This document shows, piece after piece, positions 1 to 8,558 of a stretch of DNA of 64,000 nt. Position 1 is the stretch's first letter. Each line of letters begins with the position of its first letter. Both the position numbers and the translations under genes were made by a program. Source of the DNA: Streptomyces sp. NRRL F-5727 (GTDB lineage Bacteria > Actinomycetota > Actinomycetes > Streptomycetales > Streptomycetaceae); the NCBI RefSeq assembly GCF_000719555.1, contig NZ_JOGX01000005.1:62001-126000 (forward strand), written 5' to 3'. The notes beneath the pieces are model-generated. The model was given only the letters and a program-made list of their open reading frames with translations, searched no databases and was not told the DNA's origin.

Positions 1-1
1 C

Positions 2-451
2 GGATACGGCATGGCCGTCGCCCAGGCCCAGTACCCGGTCGCCGAACTCACCGCGAAGCTCCGGGCCAGGGGCGTCGACGTCCGCTTCGGCATCCACCCG
101 GTCGCCGGCCGGCTGCCCGGCCACATGAACGTCCTGCTGGCCGAGGCCAAGGTGCCGTACGACATCGTCCTCGAGATGGACGAGATCAACGGGGACTTCG
201 CCGACACCGACGTCGTCCTGGTCATCGGCGCCAACGACACCGTCAACCCGGCCGGCGCCGAGGACCCCGCCAGCCCCCTCGCCGGCATGCCCGTCCTCAC
301 CGTCTGGGAGGCCGACCGGGTCATCGTCTTCAAGCGCTCGATGGCCTCCGGCTACGCGGGCGTCCAGAACCCGCTGTTCTTCCGCGAGAACACCGCGATG
401 CTCTTCGGCGACGCCAAGGACCGCGTCGAGGACATCGTCAGCGCCCTGTGA
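2..451 (+). CDS. pntB: NAD(P) transhydrogenase subunit beta, C-terminal part (5' end outside window)
   Basis: The reading frame is open from base 2, giving [10 protein letters not shown] at once, so the gene starts upstream of the window. What remains (about 149 residues) is the cytosolic NADP(H)-binding domain III of the proton-translocating transhydrogenase. The [10 protein letters not shown] loop binds the dinucleotide, and the segments [20 protein letters not shown] and the [15 protein letters not shown] stretch near the C-terminus are family signatures. The enzyme couples hydride transfer between NADH and NADP+ to proton movement across the membrane; the membrane domain lies outside the window. 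No partner pntA is visible. Confidence 0.95.
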   Translation, partial: GYGMAVAQAQYPVAELTAKLRARGVDVRFGIHPVAGRLPGHMNVLLAEAKVPYDIVLEMDEINGDFADTDVVLVIGANDTVNPAGAEDPASPLAGMPVLTVWEADRVIVFKRSMASGYAGVQNPLFFRENTAMLFGDAKDRVEDIVSAL

Positions 452-685
452 CCCCTCCCCGCGTGCGTGGTCGGTCGGTGCGGTGCAGGGCCGGCGGCGT
501 CCCGTCGCCGGTGAGCGGCGGGTCCGCCGAACGGGTGAGGGCCGGCGGGCGGACCGGCCGCGGGCCCGGCCTCACGAAGGTGCGTGCGCGGTCGCGCGGT
601 GTTGGAATGGAAGGCGGCAACGAGTGCGGCCGGGGGCGTGGCCGCCGCACGGTCGAAGGCCGAGAGCCGCCAGCGAGGAGCCGTG

Positions 686-1147
686 ATGAGCGTCGACGAA
701 TTCTCCGAGATGGGCCCCGTGGACTACCTGGTCCTCGAGTTCCCCGGAAATCGCATGACCGGAGAAGGACTGCCCCTGTTGCTCGACCTCGTGGAGCGGC
801 GCATCATCCGCGTCCTCGACCTGTCCTTCGTCCGCAAGGACGAGGACGGTTCGGTCACCGCGCTGAAGGTCGCCGACCTGGACGGCGACGGGGAACTCGA
901 CCTGGCCGTGTTCGAGGGCGCCTCCTCGGGCCTGCTCGACGAGGACGACCTCCAGGAGGCCGCCGCCGTCCTCGAACCCGGCAACTCCGCGGGCGTCCTC
1001 GTGTACGAGAACCTGTGGGCCGTGCCGCTGGCGGCCGCCCTGCGCCGCGGCGGCGCGCGCATGGTGGCCAACGGAAGGATCCCGGCCGAGGACCTCCTGG
1101 CGAGCCTGGAGGCCCTGGAGGCCGGGACCACCGGAACCGGCTCCTGA
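686..1147 (+). CDS. DUF6325 family protein
   Basis: A 153-residue acidic protein with no signal peptide or obvious membrane segment. The opening MGPVDYLVLEFPGN and the later NSAGVLVYENLWA match the DUF6325 family as I know it from Streptomyces and related actinobacteria, whose function is unknown. I chose the ATG at 686 because GAGGAG lies 5 nt upstream; a GTG at 683 is an alternative. It is followed after 42 bp by a SHOCT-domain gene in the same direction, and the two are likely co-transcribed. The preceding 234 bp after pntB show nothing recognisable. Confidence 0.85.
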   Translation: MSVDEFSEMGPVDYLVLEFPGNRMTGEGLPLLLDLVERRIIRVLDLSFVRKDEDGSVTALKVADLDGDGELDLAVFEGASSGLLDEDDLQEAAAVLEPGNSAGVLVYENLWAVPLAAALRRGGARMVANGRIPAEDLLASLEALEAGTTGTGS

Positions 1148-1189
1148 CGCCCGCCGGCCGACAGTCACCCCGACGACAAGGAATCCGTC

Positions 1190-1486
1190 ATGCCTGGTCT
1201 CCTCCGCGGCATCGCGCGCACCGCGGTCATCTCCGGTACCGCCACCGCCGTGTCCAACCGCGTGTCCCGCCGGCAGGCGGGCCGATGGGCACAGCAGGAC
1301 TACGACCGCGCCGCCCCCGCGCCCCAGCAGGTCCCCTCCACCCCGCCGCCCGCACCCCAGCCGCCGGCCGAGGTGACGATGGAGGCCAAGATCTCCCAGC
1401 TGAAGGAGCTCGGCGAGCTCAAGGCACAGGGCGTGCTCTCCGAGGCCGAGTTCGAGGCCCAGAAGAGCCGCATCCTCAGCTCCTGA
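1190..1486 (+). CDS. SHOCT domain-containing small protein
   Basis: A 98-residue protein. The last third (MEAKISQLKELGELKAQG, then LSEAEFEAQKSRIL) is a typical C-terminal SHOCT domain, a short two-helix module thought to mediate oligomerisation or membrane association. The N-terminal part is basic and the middle is a proline/alanine linker. AAGGAA precedes the ATG. It sits just after the DUF6325 gene and ends before a strong terminator hairpin, so the pair forms a small two-gene unit. The biological role is not known. Confidence 0.85.
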   Translation: MPGLLRGIARTAVISGTATAVSNRVSRRQAGRWAQQDYDRAAPAPQQVPSTPPPAPQPPAEVTMEAKISQLKELGELKAQGVLSEAEFEAQKSRILSS

Positions 1487-1518
1487 TCGATCCACCCGGC
1501 TCCCGGTCTCTCCCTTCA

Positions 1519-1554
1519 CCCCGCCGCCCGCGCCCTCTGGCGCGGGCGGCGGGG
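1519..1554 (+). terminator. Rho-independent-type terminator after the SHOCT gene
   Basis: A perfect 16-bp G+C stem (1519-1534 with 1539-1554) closes a CTCT loop 32 bp after the SHOCT stop codon. There is no U-run, as is usual for streptomycete terminators. Confidence 0.8.
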
Positions 1555-1639
1555 TGTCCGGTGCACCGCCGGCGAGGACCGTCCGGCCTGACGGTCCCGG
1601 CCCCACGAGGCGCCACGACGACGCACCCGTGGGACCGGA

Positions 1640-1780
1640 CGGGCCTCGACGGCCGGCTCCGGCGCGGTCGGCCTCGGAGTGGAACTCGTCGGCGTCCCGG
1701 TACGCCCGGCCCAGTCGCTCGGCGAGACGACGTCCCACCGTCGACTTGCCGGACCCGGCGACGCCGACGACGAGCACCAT
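1640..1780 (-). pseudogene. Gluconokinase-like P-loop kinase remnant (N-terminal fragment)
   Basis: Reading leftwards from an ATG at 1780, about 40 residues resemble the N-terminus of gluconokinase: VGVAGSGKSTVGRRLAERLG is the Walker A P-loop, followed by DADEFHSEA, which matches the D-(D/E)-F-H sugar-binding segment. After that all similarity stops and the frame continues as proline/glycine-rich sequence, so the rest of the kinase is gone. It lies 32 bp downstream of the DUF7144 gene on the same strand. A shikimate-kinase-like origin is possible but DEFH favours gluconokinase. Confidence 0.5.
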
Positions 1781-1812
1781 CCGCGGCCGACCCCCGGTCA
1801 CGATCGCTGGCG

Positions 1813-2226
1813 TCAGGCCCTCGTCGGCTTGGGCGCGACGCACAGGCCCCAGATGATGAGGGCGTCGATGGCGATGATCAGCAGCGCCCACCACGGGGTG
1901 TAGGGAAGCCACATGAAGTTGGCGATCATGCTGAGACCGGCGAGCCCCACGCCGACGACCCTGGCCCAGGTGGCGCCGGTGAACAGGGCGGCGCCGGTGA
2001 GCGCGATCACGATGCCCAGGATGAGATGGATCCAGCCCCAGCCGGTGAGGTTGATCTGGTAGACGTAGTTGCGCGTGGCCACGAACACGTCGTCCTCGGC
2101 GATGGCCGAGATGCCTCCGAGCGCCGCCATGATGCCACTGAAGATCATGATGACGGCGGCGAACACCAGCCAACCGCTTGTGTGCGTCACCTCGTGCCGA
2201 CCGGGCGCACTCGTGTGGGTCGTCAT
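1813..2226 (-). CDS. DUF7144 family membrane protein
   Basis: A 137-residue integral membrane protein with four hydrophobic segments: about residues 18-40, 60-80, 86-104 and 110-130. The pattern GWLVFAAVIMIFSGIMAAL, then GWGWIHLILGIV and the C-terminal WWALLIIAIDALIIWGLC are typical of small actinobacterial membrane proteins now called DUF7144. The ATG at 2226 is preceded by AAGGAG 7 nt away. Function is unknown. A kinase fragment follows it on the same strand. Confidence 0.8.
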   Translation of the reverse strand: MTTHTSAPGRHEVTHTSGWLVFAAVIMIFSGIMAALGGISAIAEDDVFVATRNYVYQINLTGWGWIHLILGIVIALTGAALFTGATWARVVGVGLAGLSMIANFMWLPYTPWWALLIIAIDALIIWGLCVAPKPTRA

Positions 2227-2479
2227 GACAGGCTCCTTCACCTCGTCTGCCCGCCGAGGCGTCCGACGTCCGGCGGGCCGGTCCCTCCAATCTGACGCCC
2301 GCCGCCCCGCGACGCATGTCGGCGGGACAGGCGGCGCGTGCCGCCGGCGATCCGGCGCCCGCGGGGAAAGCCCTTTCGACCGGGAACCCGGCGGTTCAGG
2401 CCCGGCCGGCCTCCGCCACGGCGAGGACGCGCCGTCCCCCGCTCCCAGCAGGGCCTTCCCACGGTCCGCTCGGGCGGCC

Positions 2480-2770
2480 GGCCACCACCGCGGTCCTGCT
2501 TTCGGACGCGCTCGCGCTGACCGCCGCCCACGTCGACCAGGCCCTGTCGCGCCTGGTCGACGTGGGGGCTGGCGAACGGGTCGGCGGAGGACCGGTTCAC
2601 CGCCGCGCCCGCCGGCCATGGCGCTCGGCGCCCTCATCGGCCGGCGGCGGGACGGACTGCGCGCCGCCGAGCAGGCTCTGGTGAGCCTCGTCGAGGGGCG
2701 CCGGGCCGCGATGACCGGCGGCAGCATCACCGACCTGGTCGAGGTCGGCTGGGCGCCCACGCCGTACGCA
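2480..2770 (+). pseudogene. Frameshifted remnant of a TrmB/LuxR-type transcriptional regulator
   Basis: Two reading frames together spell the N-terminal region of an actinobacterial regulator with a TrmB-like winged helix. First comes a helix-turn-helix (LTAAHVDQALSRLVDVG), then, after dropping one G from the G-run near 2564, LANGSAEDRF, and in a third frame MALGALIGRRRDGLRAAE followed by SITDLVEV. This order (helix-turn-helix, ALGALI-RRR helix, DLVEV) is the one I know from such regulators. At least two frame changes and the missing C-terminal LuxR domain indicate a decayed gene. The region 2227-2812 holds no intact gene. Confidence 0.45.
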
Positions 2771-2812
2771 ACGGATGGACGGAGCCCGCCGGAACCTGAC
2801 CGCGCCCCCTCG

Positions 2813-3499
2813 TCAGGCGAGGACGTTGACGGCGCGGGCGACCACCAGCCCGAGGATGAGCAGCGAGACGAGCGACTGGAGCCCCATGGCGATCTTGGCC
2901 CAGGGGGCCAGCGGCATCACGTCGGTCGGGCTGAAGGCGGTGGCGTTGGTCAGCCCGAGATAGAGGTAGTCGACGTAGCGCGGCCGCCAGTCGGCGCTCG
3001 CCAGCTCCGGGTTGAGCTGCTGGGGGAAGGCGAGCGCCGGCGTGCGCGGCAGGTGGTGCGCACGGGCCGCCGCCCCGCCGCCGTCGAGCTCGAAGTACAG
3101 CAGGGAGAAGGCCAGGACGGTACACGCCCACACGGTGCCACCGGTCTGCAGCAGGCCGGTGGCGGAGCCGGTCTCCTTGCCACCCTGGAGGATGTCGTCG
3201 ACCAGCTGCACCGTCGACCAGACGGCGCCGAGCGCGAGGACGCCCACCAGGGCGATCGACAGGGTGCGCAGGACCGTCGACCGCCGGTCGATCCTGCCCG
3301 GGTCGCCCGCGATGAGCGCCAACAGCAGCAGCCCCTCGACGGTCGGGAGCACCCACGGGGGCGCCAGCCGGAGGTCGTCGGGGAGCAGCACGGTCAGCAC
3401 CATGGCGGTGACGACGGCCAGCGCCATCGGCCACCGCGCCTCGCCGAAGGACTCGGGCCGACGCGGGCCCTCGGCGGGTTCGGGGACAGGTCCGGTCAC
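2813..3499 (-). CDS. DUF1345 family membrane protein
   Basis: A 228-residue membrane protein with about five hydrophobic segments (roughly residues 24-40, 50-65, 80-100, 122-140 and 200-222). The segment YLYLGLTNATAFSPTDVMPL before the last helix is characteristic of DUF1345 and recalls a pore-loop-plus-helix arrangement. Ion transport has been suggested for such folds but is not shown here. The start is a GTG at 3499; no ATG fits. The upstream strand carries a TATATC box near 3555, a plausible promoter element. Confidence 0.8.
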   Translation of the reverse strand: MTGPVPEPAEGPRRPESFGEARWPMALAVVTAMVLTVLLPDDLRLAPPWVLPTVEGLLLLALIAGDPGRIDRRSTVLRTLSIALVGVLALGAVWSTVQLVDDILQGGKETGSATGLLQTGGTVWACTVLAFSLLYFELDGGGAAARAHHLPRTPALAFPQQLNPELASADWRPRYVDYLYLGLTNATAFSPTDVMPLAPWAKIAMGLQSLVSLLILGLVVARAVNVLA

Positions 3500-4147
3500 G
3501 GTCGAGAGCCCTCACGTCGGGTGCGGAACGACGGTCGCCGTCCCGCTCCCGGACGATATAGCCCCCCGGCGCCCGTCCCACGGACCTCGCGAGGCGCGCG
3601 GCCACGGGAGCCGGCGGTCTCCTCCCGCGACCTCTCCGGACGCCGGGTAGGCCGGTGAAGCACGCGTGAAGCGTTCACTCGCCCCCTCGGCTGGAGTGGC
3701 TTTCGAGAATGCGACACGTGGCGGCTGGAATTCCTTCTTTCCGGGTGCCTCGAATATTCGATATCTCGAACAACTCGCCTGGTTCGACGCGGTCGACGCC
3801 GAACGTCGACGGCACGCCATTTCGACGTCGACTTGTATAACGGTCCGTCAGTTCTGTTATGCGGCAGGGGTGAAATGCGCCGCAGAACGTAACTCGCCGG
3901 AAACATTGACGGAGCCTCGGCCCGAATCTAAATTCTGCACGAAGTGTCGCACGCCGTTCGTCATTTCGAACGACTGGTCCTCGTTGCAGGGCCGACCACG
4001 CGGACCGGTCGGCCCGGAGGACGCATGTTCCACCGACAGCAGTGAGTCGAGCCCCGGAAACGCGGTACGGCTTCGTCCGGCGGCGCCGGACACCGGGAGC
4101 CTCATGCCACCGCACCCCTGAAGGGCCCGTGCCGGGCCGGGGCGTTC
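3500..4147. other. Gene-free, A+T-enriched spacer before the GH62 gene
   Basis: I see no convincing gene in this 650-bp stretch. From about 3680 to 3990 it is clearly poorer in G+C than its surroundings, with runs such as GAATATTCGATATCTCGAAC and CTTGTATAACGG. It contains a perfect interrupted palindrome GTGAA-GCG-TTCAC at 3666-3678. Open frames on both strands lack codon bias, ribosome sites and family signatures. It may be a promoter region for the divergent flanking genes or a remnant of foreign DNA. Confidence 0.5.
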
Positions 4148-4157
4148 GAACCGCTTA
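4148..4157 (+). promoter_or_regulatory. Degenerate copy of the GAAGCGCTTC operator
   Basis: GAACCGCTTA lies 22 bp upstream of the GH62 start codon. It differs from the cluster operator core GAAGCGCTTC at two positions. The placement fits a weak repressor site, but chance cannot be excluded. Confidence 0.3.
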
Positions 4158-4170
4158 CCCAAGGATGTGA

Positions 4171-5601
<1,431 letters not shown>

Positions 5602-5643
5602 CCCGCGCGCACCTGATCAGCAGCTCGTGACCCCGCCCCCCAA

Positions 5644-5674
5644 GGGAGGCGGAGCGGCTTCCGCTCTGCCTCCC
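5644..5674 (+). terminator. Intercistronic hairpin between the GH62 and GH27 genes
   Basis: A 14-bp stem with one mismatch (5644-5657 with 5661-5674) closes a CTT loop. It ends 14 bp before the GH27 start codon and may act as a partial terminator or as an mRNA stabiliser. Confidence 0.55.
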
Positions 5675-5688
5675 GGGAAGGACCCCCC

Positions 5689-7341
5689 ATGGTTCCCCTG
5701 CACCGACGGTTACCGCGCCTCCTCGCGGCCGCCACGCTGACGCTCGCCGCCTGCGTCACCGTCACCGCCCCCGCCCACACGAGCGCCGAGGCCGCACCGG
5801 GCAGCCCCGCGCTCACCCCGCCGATGGGCTGGAACAGCTGGAACAGCTTCGGCTGCGGGATCACCGAGGCACAGGTCCGCCAGGCCGCCGACACGATGGT
5901 GTCCTCGGGCATGAAGGACGCGGGGTACCAGTACGTCGTCGTCGACGACTGCTGGTTCGACCCGCAGCGCGACGCCGCGGGCAACCTCCGGGCCAACCCC
6001 GTGACGTTCCCCAGCGGCATGAAGGCGCTCGGGGACTACATCCACGGCAAGGGCCTGAAGTTCGGCATCTACCAGGCCCCCAACGAGAAGACGTGCGCCC
6101 AGGGCGTGGGCACCTACCCCGGCTCGACGGGCAGCAAGGGCCACGAGGCCCAGGACGCCGCCGCCTTCGCCTCCTGGGGCGTCGACTACCTCAAGTACGA
6201 CTGGTGCTCCGGCAGCGGCACGCTGGGCGAACAGGTCGAACGGTTCACGGTCATGCGCGACGCCCTGCGCGCCACCGGCCGTCCGATCGTCTACAGCATC
6301 AACCCCAACAGCTTCCACGCCCCCACCGGCGCCACCTACGACTGGGGCGAGGTCGCCGACCTGTGGCGGACGACCGAGGACCTGCTCGACATCTGGCAGA
6401 ACACCAACACCAACAGCTATCCGATGGGCGTCGGCAACGTCCTGGACATCACCGCACCCCTGGCCGCGCAGTCCGGGCCCGGGCACTGGAACGACCCCGA
6501 CATGCTGGTCGTCGGCCGCCCCGGCCTGTCCCTGACCGAGTCCCGCACCCACTTCGCCCTGTGGGCGCTGCTGGGCGCCCCGCTCATGGCCGGCAACGAC
6601 ATCCGCACCATGTCCGCCGACGTGAGCGCCATCCTGCGCAACCCCCGCCTGGTGGCGGTGAACCAGGACCCGCTGGGCGCGGGCGGACGCCGGGTCCGCG
6701 ACGACGGCGGCACCGAGGTGTTCGCCAAGCCCCTCGCCGACGGCTCGGTCGCGGTCGGCCTGCTCAACAGGGGAGGGAGCCCCACGACCGTCACCGCCAC
6801 GGCCGCACAGGTCGGCCTCGCCGGGCAGGCGTTCACCCTCACCGACCTGTGGACCGGCGGTACGTCGAGCACCTCCGGCCAGATCTCGGCGAGCGTGCCC
6901 GCGCACGGCGTCGCCGTGTTCCGGATGGCCGGGGGAAGCCCGCTGGCCGCCACCACCGCACGACTGCGCGGCACCGGATCGGGCCGCTGCCTGGACGTGG
7001 ACCGCGCCTCCACCGCGGCCGGGACGAAGGCGCTGATCTGGGACTGCCACACCGCCGCCAACCAGCTCTGGACCACCTGGGCCGGTGGCGAGATCCGCGT
7101 CTACGGCGACAAGTGCCTGGACGCCTCCGGCCAGGGCACCGCCAACGGCACGCCGGTCGTCATCTGGCCCTGCAACGGCCAGGCCAACCAGAAGTGGACC
7201 AGGCAGGCCGACGGGTCGGTCCGCAACGTCCACGCCGGTCTGTGCCTCGACGCGAACGGGGCCGGCACCGCCAACGGGACCGCCGTCGTCCTGTGGACCT
7301 GCAACGGCCAGAACAACCAGAAGTGGACCACGCTCCCGTAA
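5689..7341 (+). CDS. Secreted GH27 alpha-galactosidase / beta-L-arabinopyranosidase with CBM13
   Basis: A 550-residue secreted clan-D glycosidase. A signal peptide covers about residues 1-35. The GH27 barrel (about 41-325) starts with LTPPMGWNSWNSFGCGI; the nucleophile is D171 in YLKYDWC and the acid/base is D231 in WRTTEDL. A beta-sandwich domain (about 326-405) follows, then a CBM13 (about 420-549) with NQLWT, NQKWT and NQKWT repeats. Canonical alpha-galactosidases have an Asp-containing loop after GIY; here it reads GIYQAPNEKTC, so the substrate may be beta-L-arabinopyranose, which differs from alpha-D-galactose only by the missing C6. Codon 8 is TTA (5710-5712), so translation probably depends on the bldA tRNA. 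GGAAGGA precedes the ATG. Confidence 0.9.
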   Translation: MVPLHRRLPRLLAAATLTLAACVTVTAPAHTSAEAAPGSPALTPPMGWNSWNSFGCGITEAQVRQAADTMVSSGMKDAGYQYVVVDDCWFDPQRDAAGNLRANPVTFPSGMKALGDYIHGKGLKFGIYQAPNEKTCAQGVGTYPGSTGSKGHEAQDAAAFASWGVDYLKYDWCSGSGTLGEQVERFTVMRDALRATGRPIVYSINPNSFHAPTGATYDWGEVADLWRTTEDLLDIWQNTNTNSYPMGVGNVLDITAPLAAQSGPGHWNDPDMLVVGRPGLSLTESRTHFALWALLGAPLMAGNDIRTMSADVSAILRNPRLVAVNQDPLGAGGRRVRDDGGTEVFAKPLADGSVAVGLLNRGGSPTTVTATAAQVGLAGQAFTLTDLWTGGTSSTSGQISASVPAHGVAVFRMAGGSPLAATTARLRGTGSGRCLDVDRASTAAGTKALIWDCHTAANQLWTTWAGGEIRVYGDKCLDASGQGTANGTPVVIWPCNGQANQKWTRQADGSVRNVHAGLCLDANGAGTANGTAVVLWTCNGQNNQKWTTLP

Positions 7342-7359
7342 CGCGAGAAGGGAAACCGC

Positions 7360-8484
7360 ATGAGCAAGTCATGGATGCGCCCGTTGATCACGCTCCTCGC
7401 CGCCGCGCTCGGGGTGACCGGAGTGACGGCGGCGGGGGCGACCGCGGCCGGTGCGGCCTCCGCCGCCTCCGACACGCCCCTCCGGGTCATGCCGCTGGGC
7501 GACTCGATCACCTGGGGCGTGGGAAGCAGCTCGGGCGACGGCTACCGGGGCCCGCTGTGGGACAGGATCGCGGCGGACGGCCACCCGGTGGACTTCGTGG
7601 GCACGGGGCGGGCCGGTTCGATGTCCGACCCCGACAACGAAGGGCACTCCGGATACCTCATCGAGCAGATCGCCGCCCTCGCCGACGCCTCGCTGACCCG
7701 CTACCGGCCCAACGTCGTGACGCTGCACATCGGCACCAACGACCTGAACCGCTCCCACCAGGTCTCCACCGCCACCGCCCGGCTGAAGTCCCTGGTCGGC
7801 CAGATCACCGCCGCCGCCCCCGACGCCACCGTCCTCGTCGCCTCCCTGGTCGTGTCCACCAGCGGATCCGAGGAGCAGTACCGCGCCGCCTACAACAGGG
7901 CCGTCCCCGGCATCGTGAGCGAGGCACAGGCCGCGGGCAAGCGCGTCGCGTACGTCGACATGAGCGGCCTGACCACCGCCGACCTGGCCGACGCCCTGCA
8001 CCCGAACGACGCGGGCTACCGGAAGATGGCCGACGCCTTCCACCGCGGCGTCCGGGCCGCGGACAGCGCCGGGTGGCTCAGGAACCCCGCCCCCGCACCC
8101 GCACGCGTACAGTCCGGCGTCACCGGCAAGTGCCTGGACGTCAGCGGCGCCGGCACCGCCGACGGGACCGCCGTCCAGACGTGGAGCTGCGGCGGCGGCG
8201 CCAACCAGTACTGGTCCGCCTACACCGACGGCACCCTGCGCTCGCTGGGCAAGTGCCTCGACGCCGCCGGCTGGGGCACCGCCAACGGCACCAAGGTGCA
8301 GCTCTGGGCCTGCCACGGCGGCGCCAACCAGGTCTGGCAGCCCTACAACGGCGGCTACCGCAACCCCGCCTCCGGCCGCTGCCTCGACGTCCCGGGCTCC
8401 TCCACCGCCGACGGCACCCAGCTCCAGCTGTGGGACTGCCACGGCGGCGCCAACCAGAAGTGGACCACCCTGACCGCCGGCTGA
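7360..8484 (+). CDS. Secreted SGNH-hydrolase (CE3-like acetyl esterase) with CBM13
   Basis: A 374-residue secreted esterase, likely removing acetyl groups from plant polysaccharides. Residues 1 to about 34 are a signal peptide. The SGNH fold (about 45-235) shows block I MPLGDSITWG with nucleophile S49, block III HIGTND, and block V DALHPND with D211 and H214. This combination resembles carbohydrate esterase family 3. Residues 248-372 are a CBM13 with repeats ending NQYWS, NQVWQ and NQKWT. Only 18 bp separate it from the GH27 stop codon, with GAGAAGGG as ribosome site, so it is in the same operon. A bidirectional terminator follows. Confidence 0.88.
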   Translation: MSKSWMRPLITLLAAALGVTGVTAAGATAAGAASAASDTPLRVMPLGDSITWGVGSSSGDGYRGPLWDRIAADGHPVDFVGTGRAGSMSDPDNEGHSGYLIEQIAALADASLTRYRPNVVTLHIGTNDLNRSHQVSTATARLKSLVGQITAAAPDATVLVASLVVSTSGSEEQYRAAYNRAVPGIVSEAQAAGKRVAYVDMSGLTTADLADALHPNDAGYRKMADAFHRGVRAADSAGWLRNPAPAPARVQSGVTGKCLDVSGAGTADGTAVQTWSCGGGANQYWSAYTDGTLRSLGKCLDAAGWGTANGTKVQLWACHGGANQVWQPYNGGYRNPASGRCLDVPGSSTADGTQLQLWDCHGGANQKWTTLTAG

Positions 8485-8512
8485 CCGGCGGATGACCTCT
8501 GGATGACCGCTC

Positions 8513-8555
8513 CTCCCGGGGTTCCGCACCCCGTCCGGGCTCGGAACCCCGGGAG
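8513..8555. terminator. Bidirectional terminator between convergent SGNH and GH31 genes
   Basis: A perfect 14-bp inverted repeat (8513-8526 with 8542-8555) with a 15-nt loop fills the gap between the two stop codons. Confidence 0.8.
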
Positions 8556-8558
8556 GGC

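Noticed and set aside
3666..4121. Open frames of about 150 codons on both strands in the A+T-rich spacer
   Set aside because: No third-position G/C bias, ribosome site or recognisable motif; neither strand reads like a streptomycete gene.
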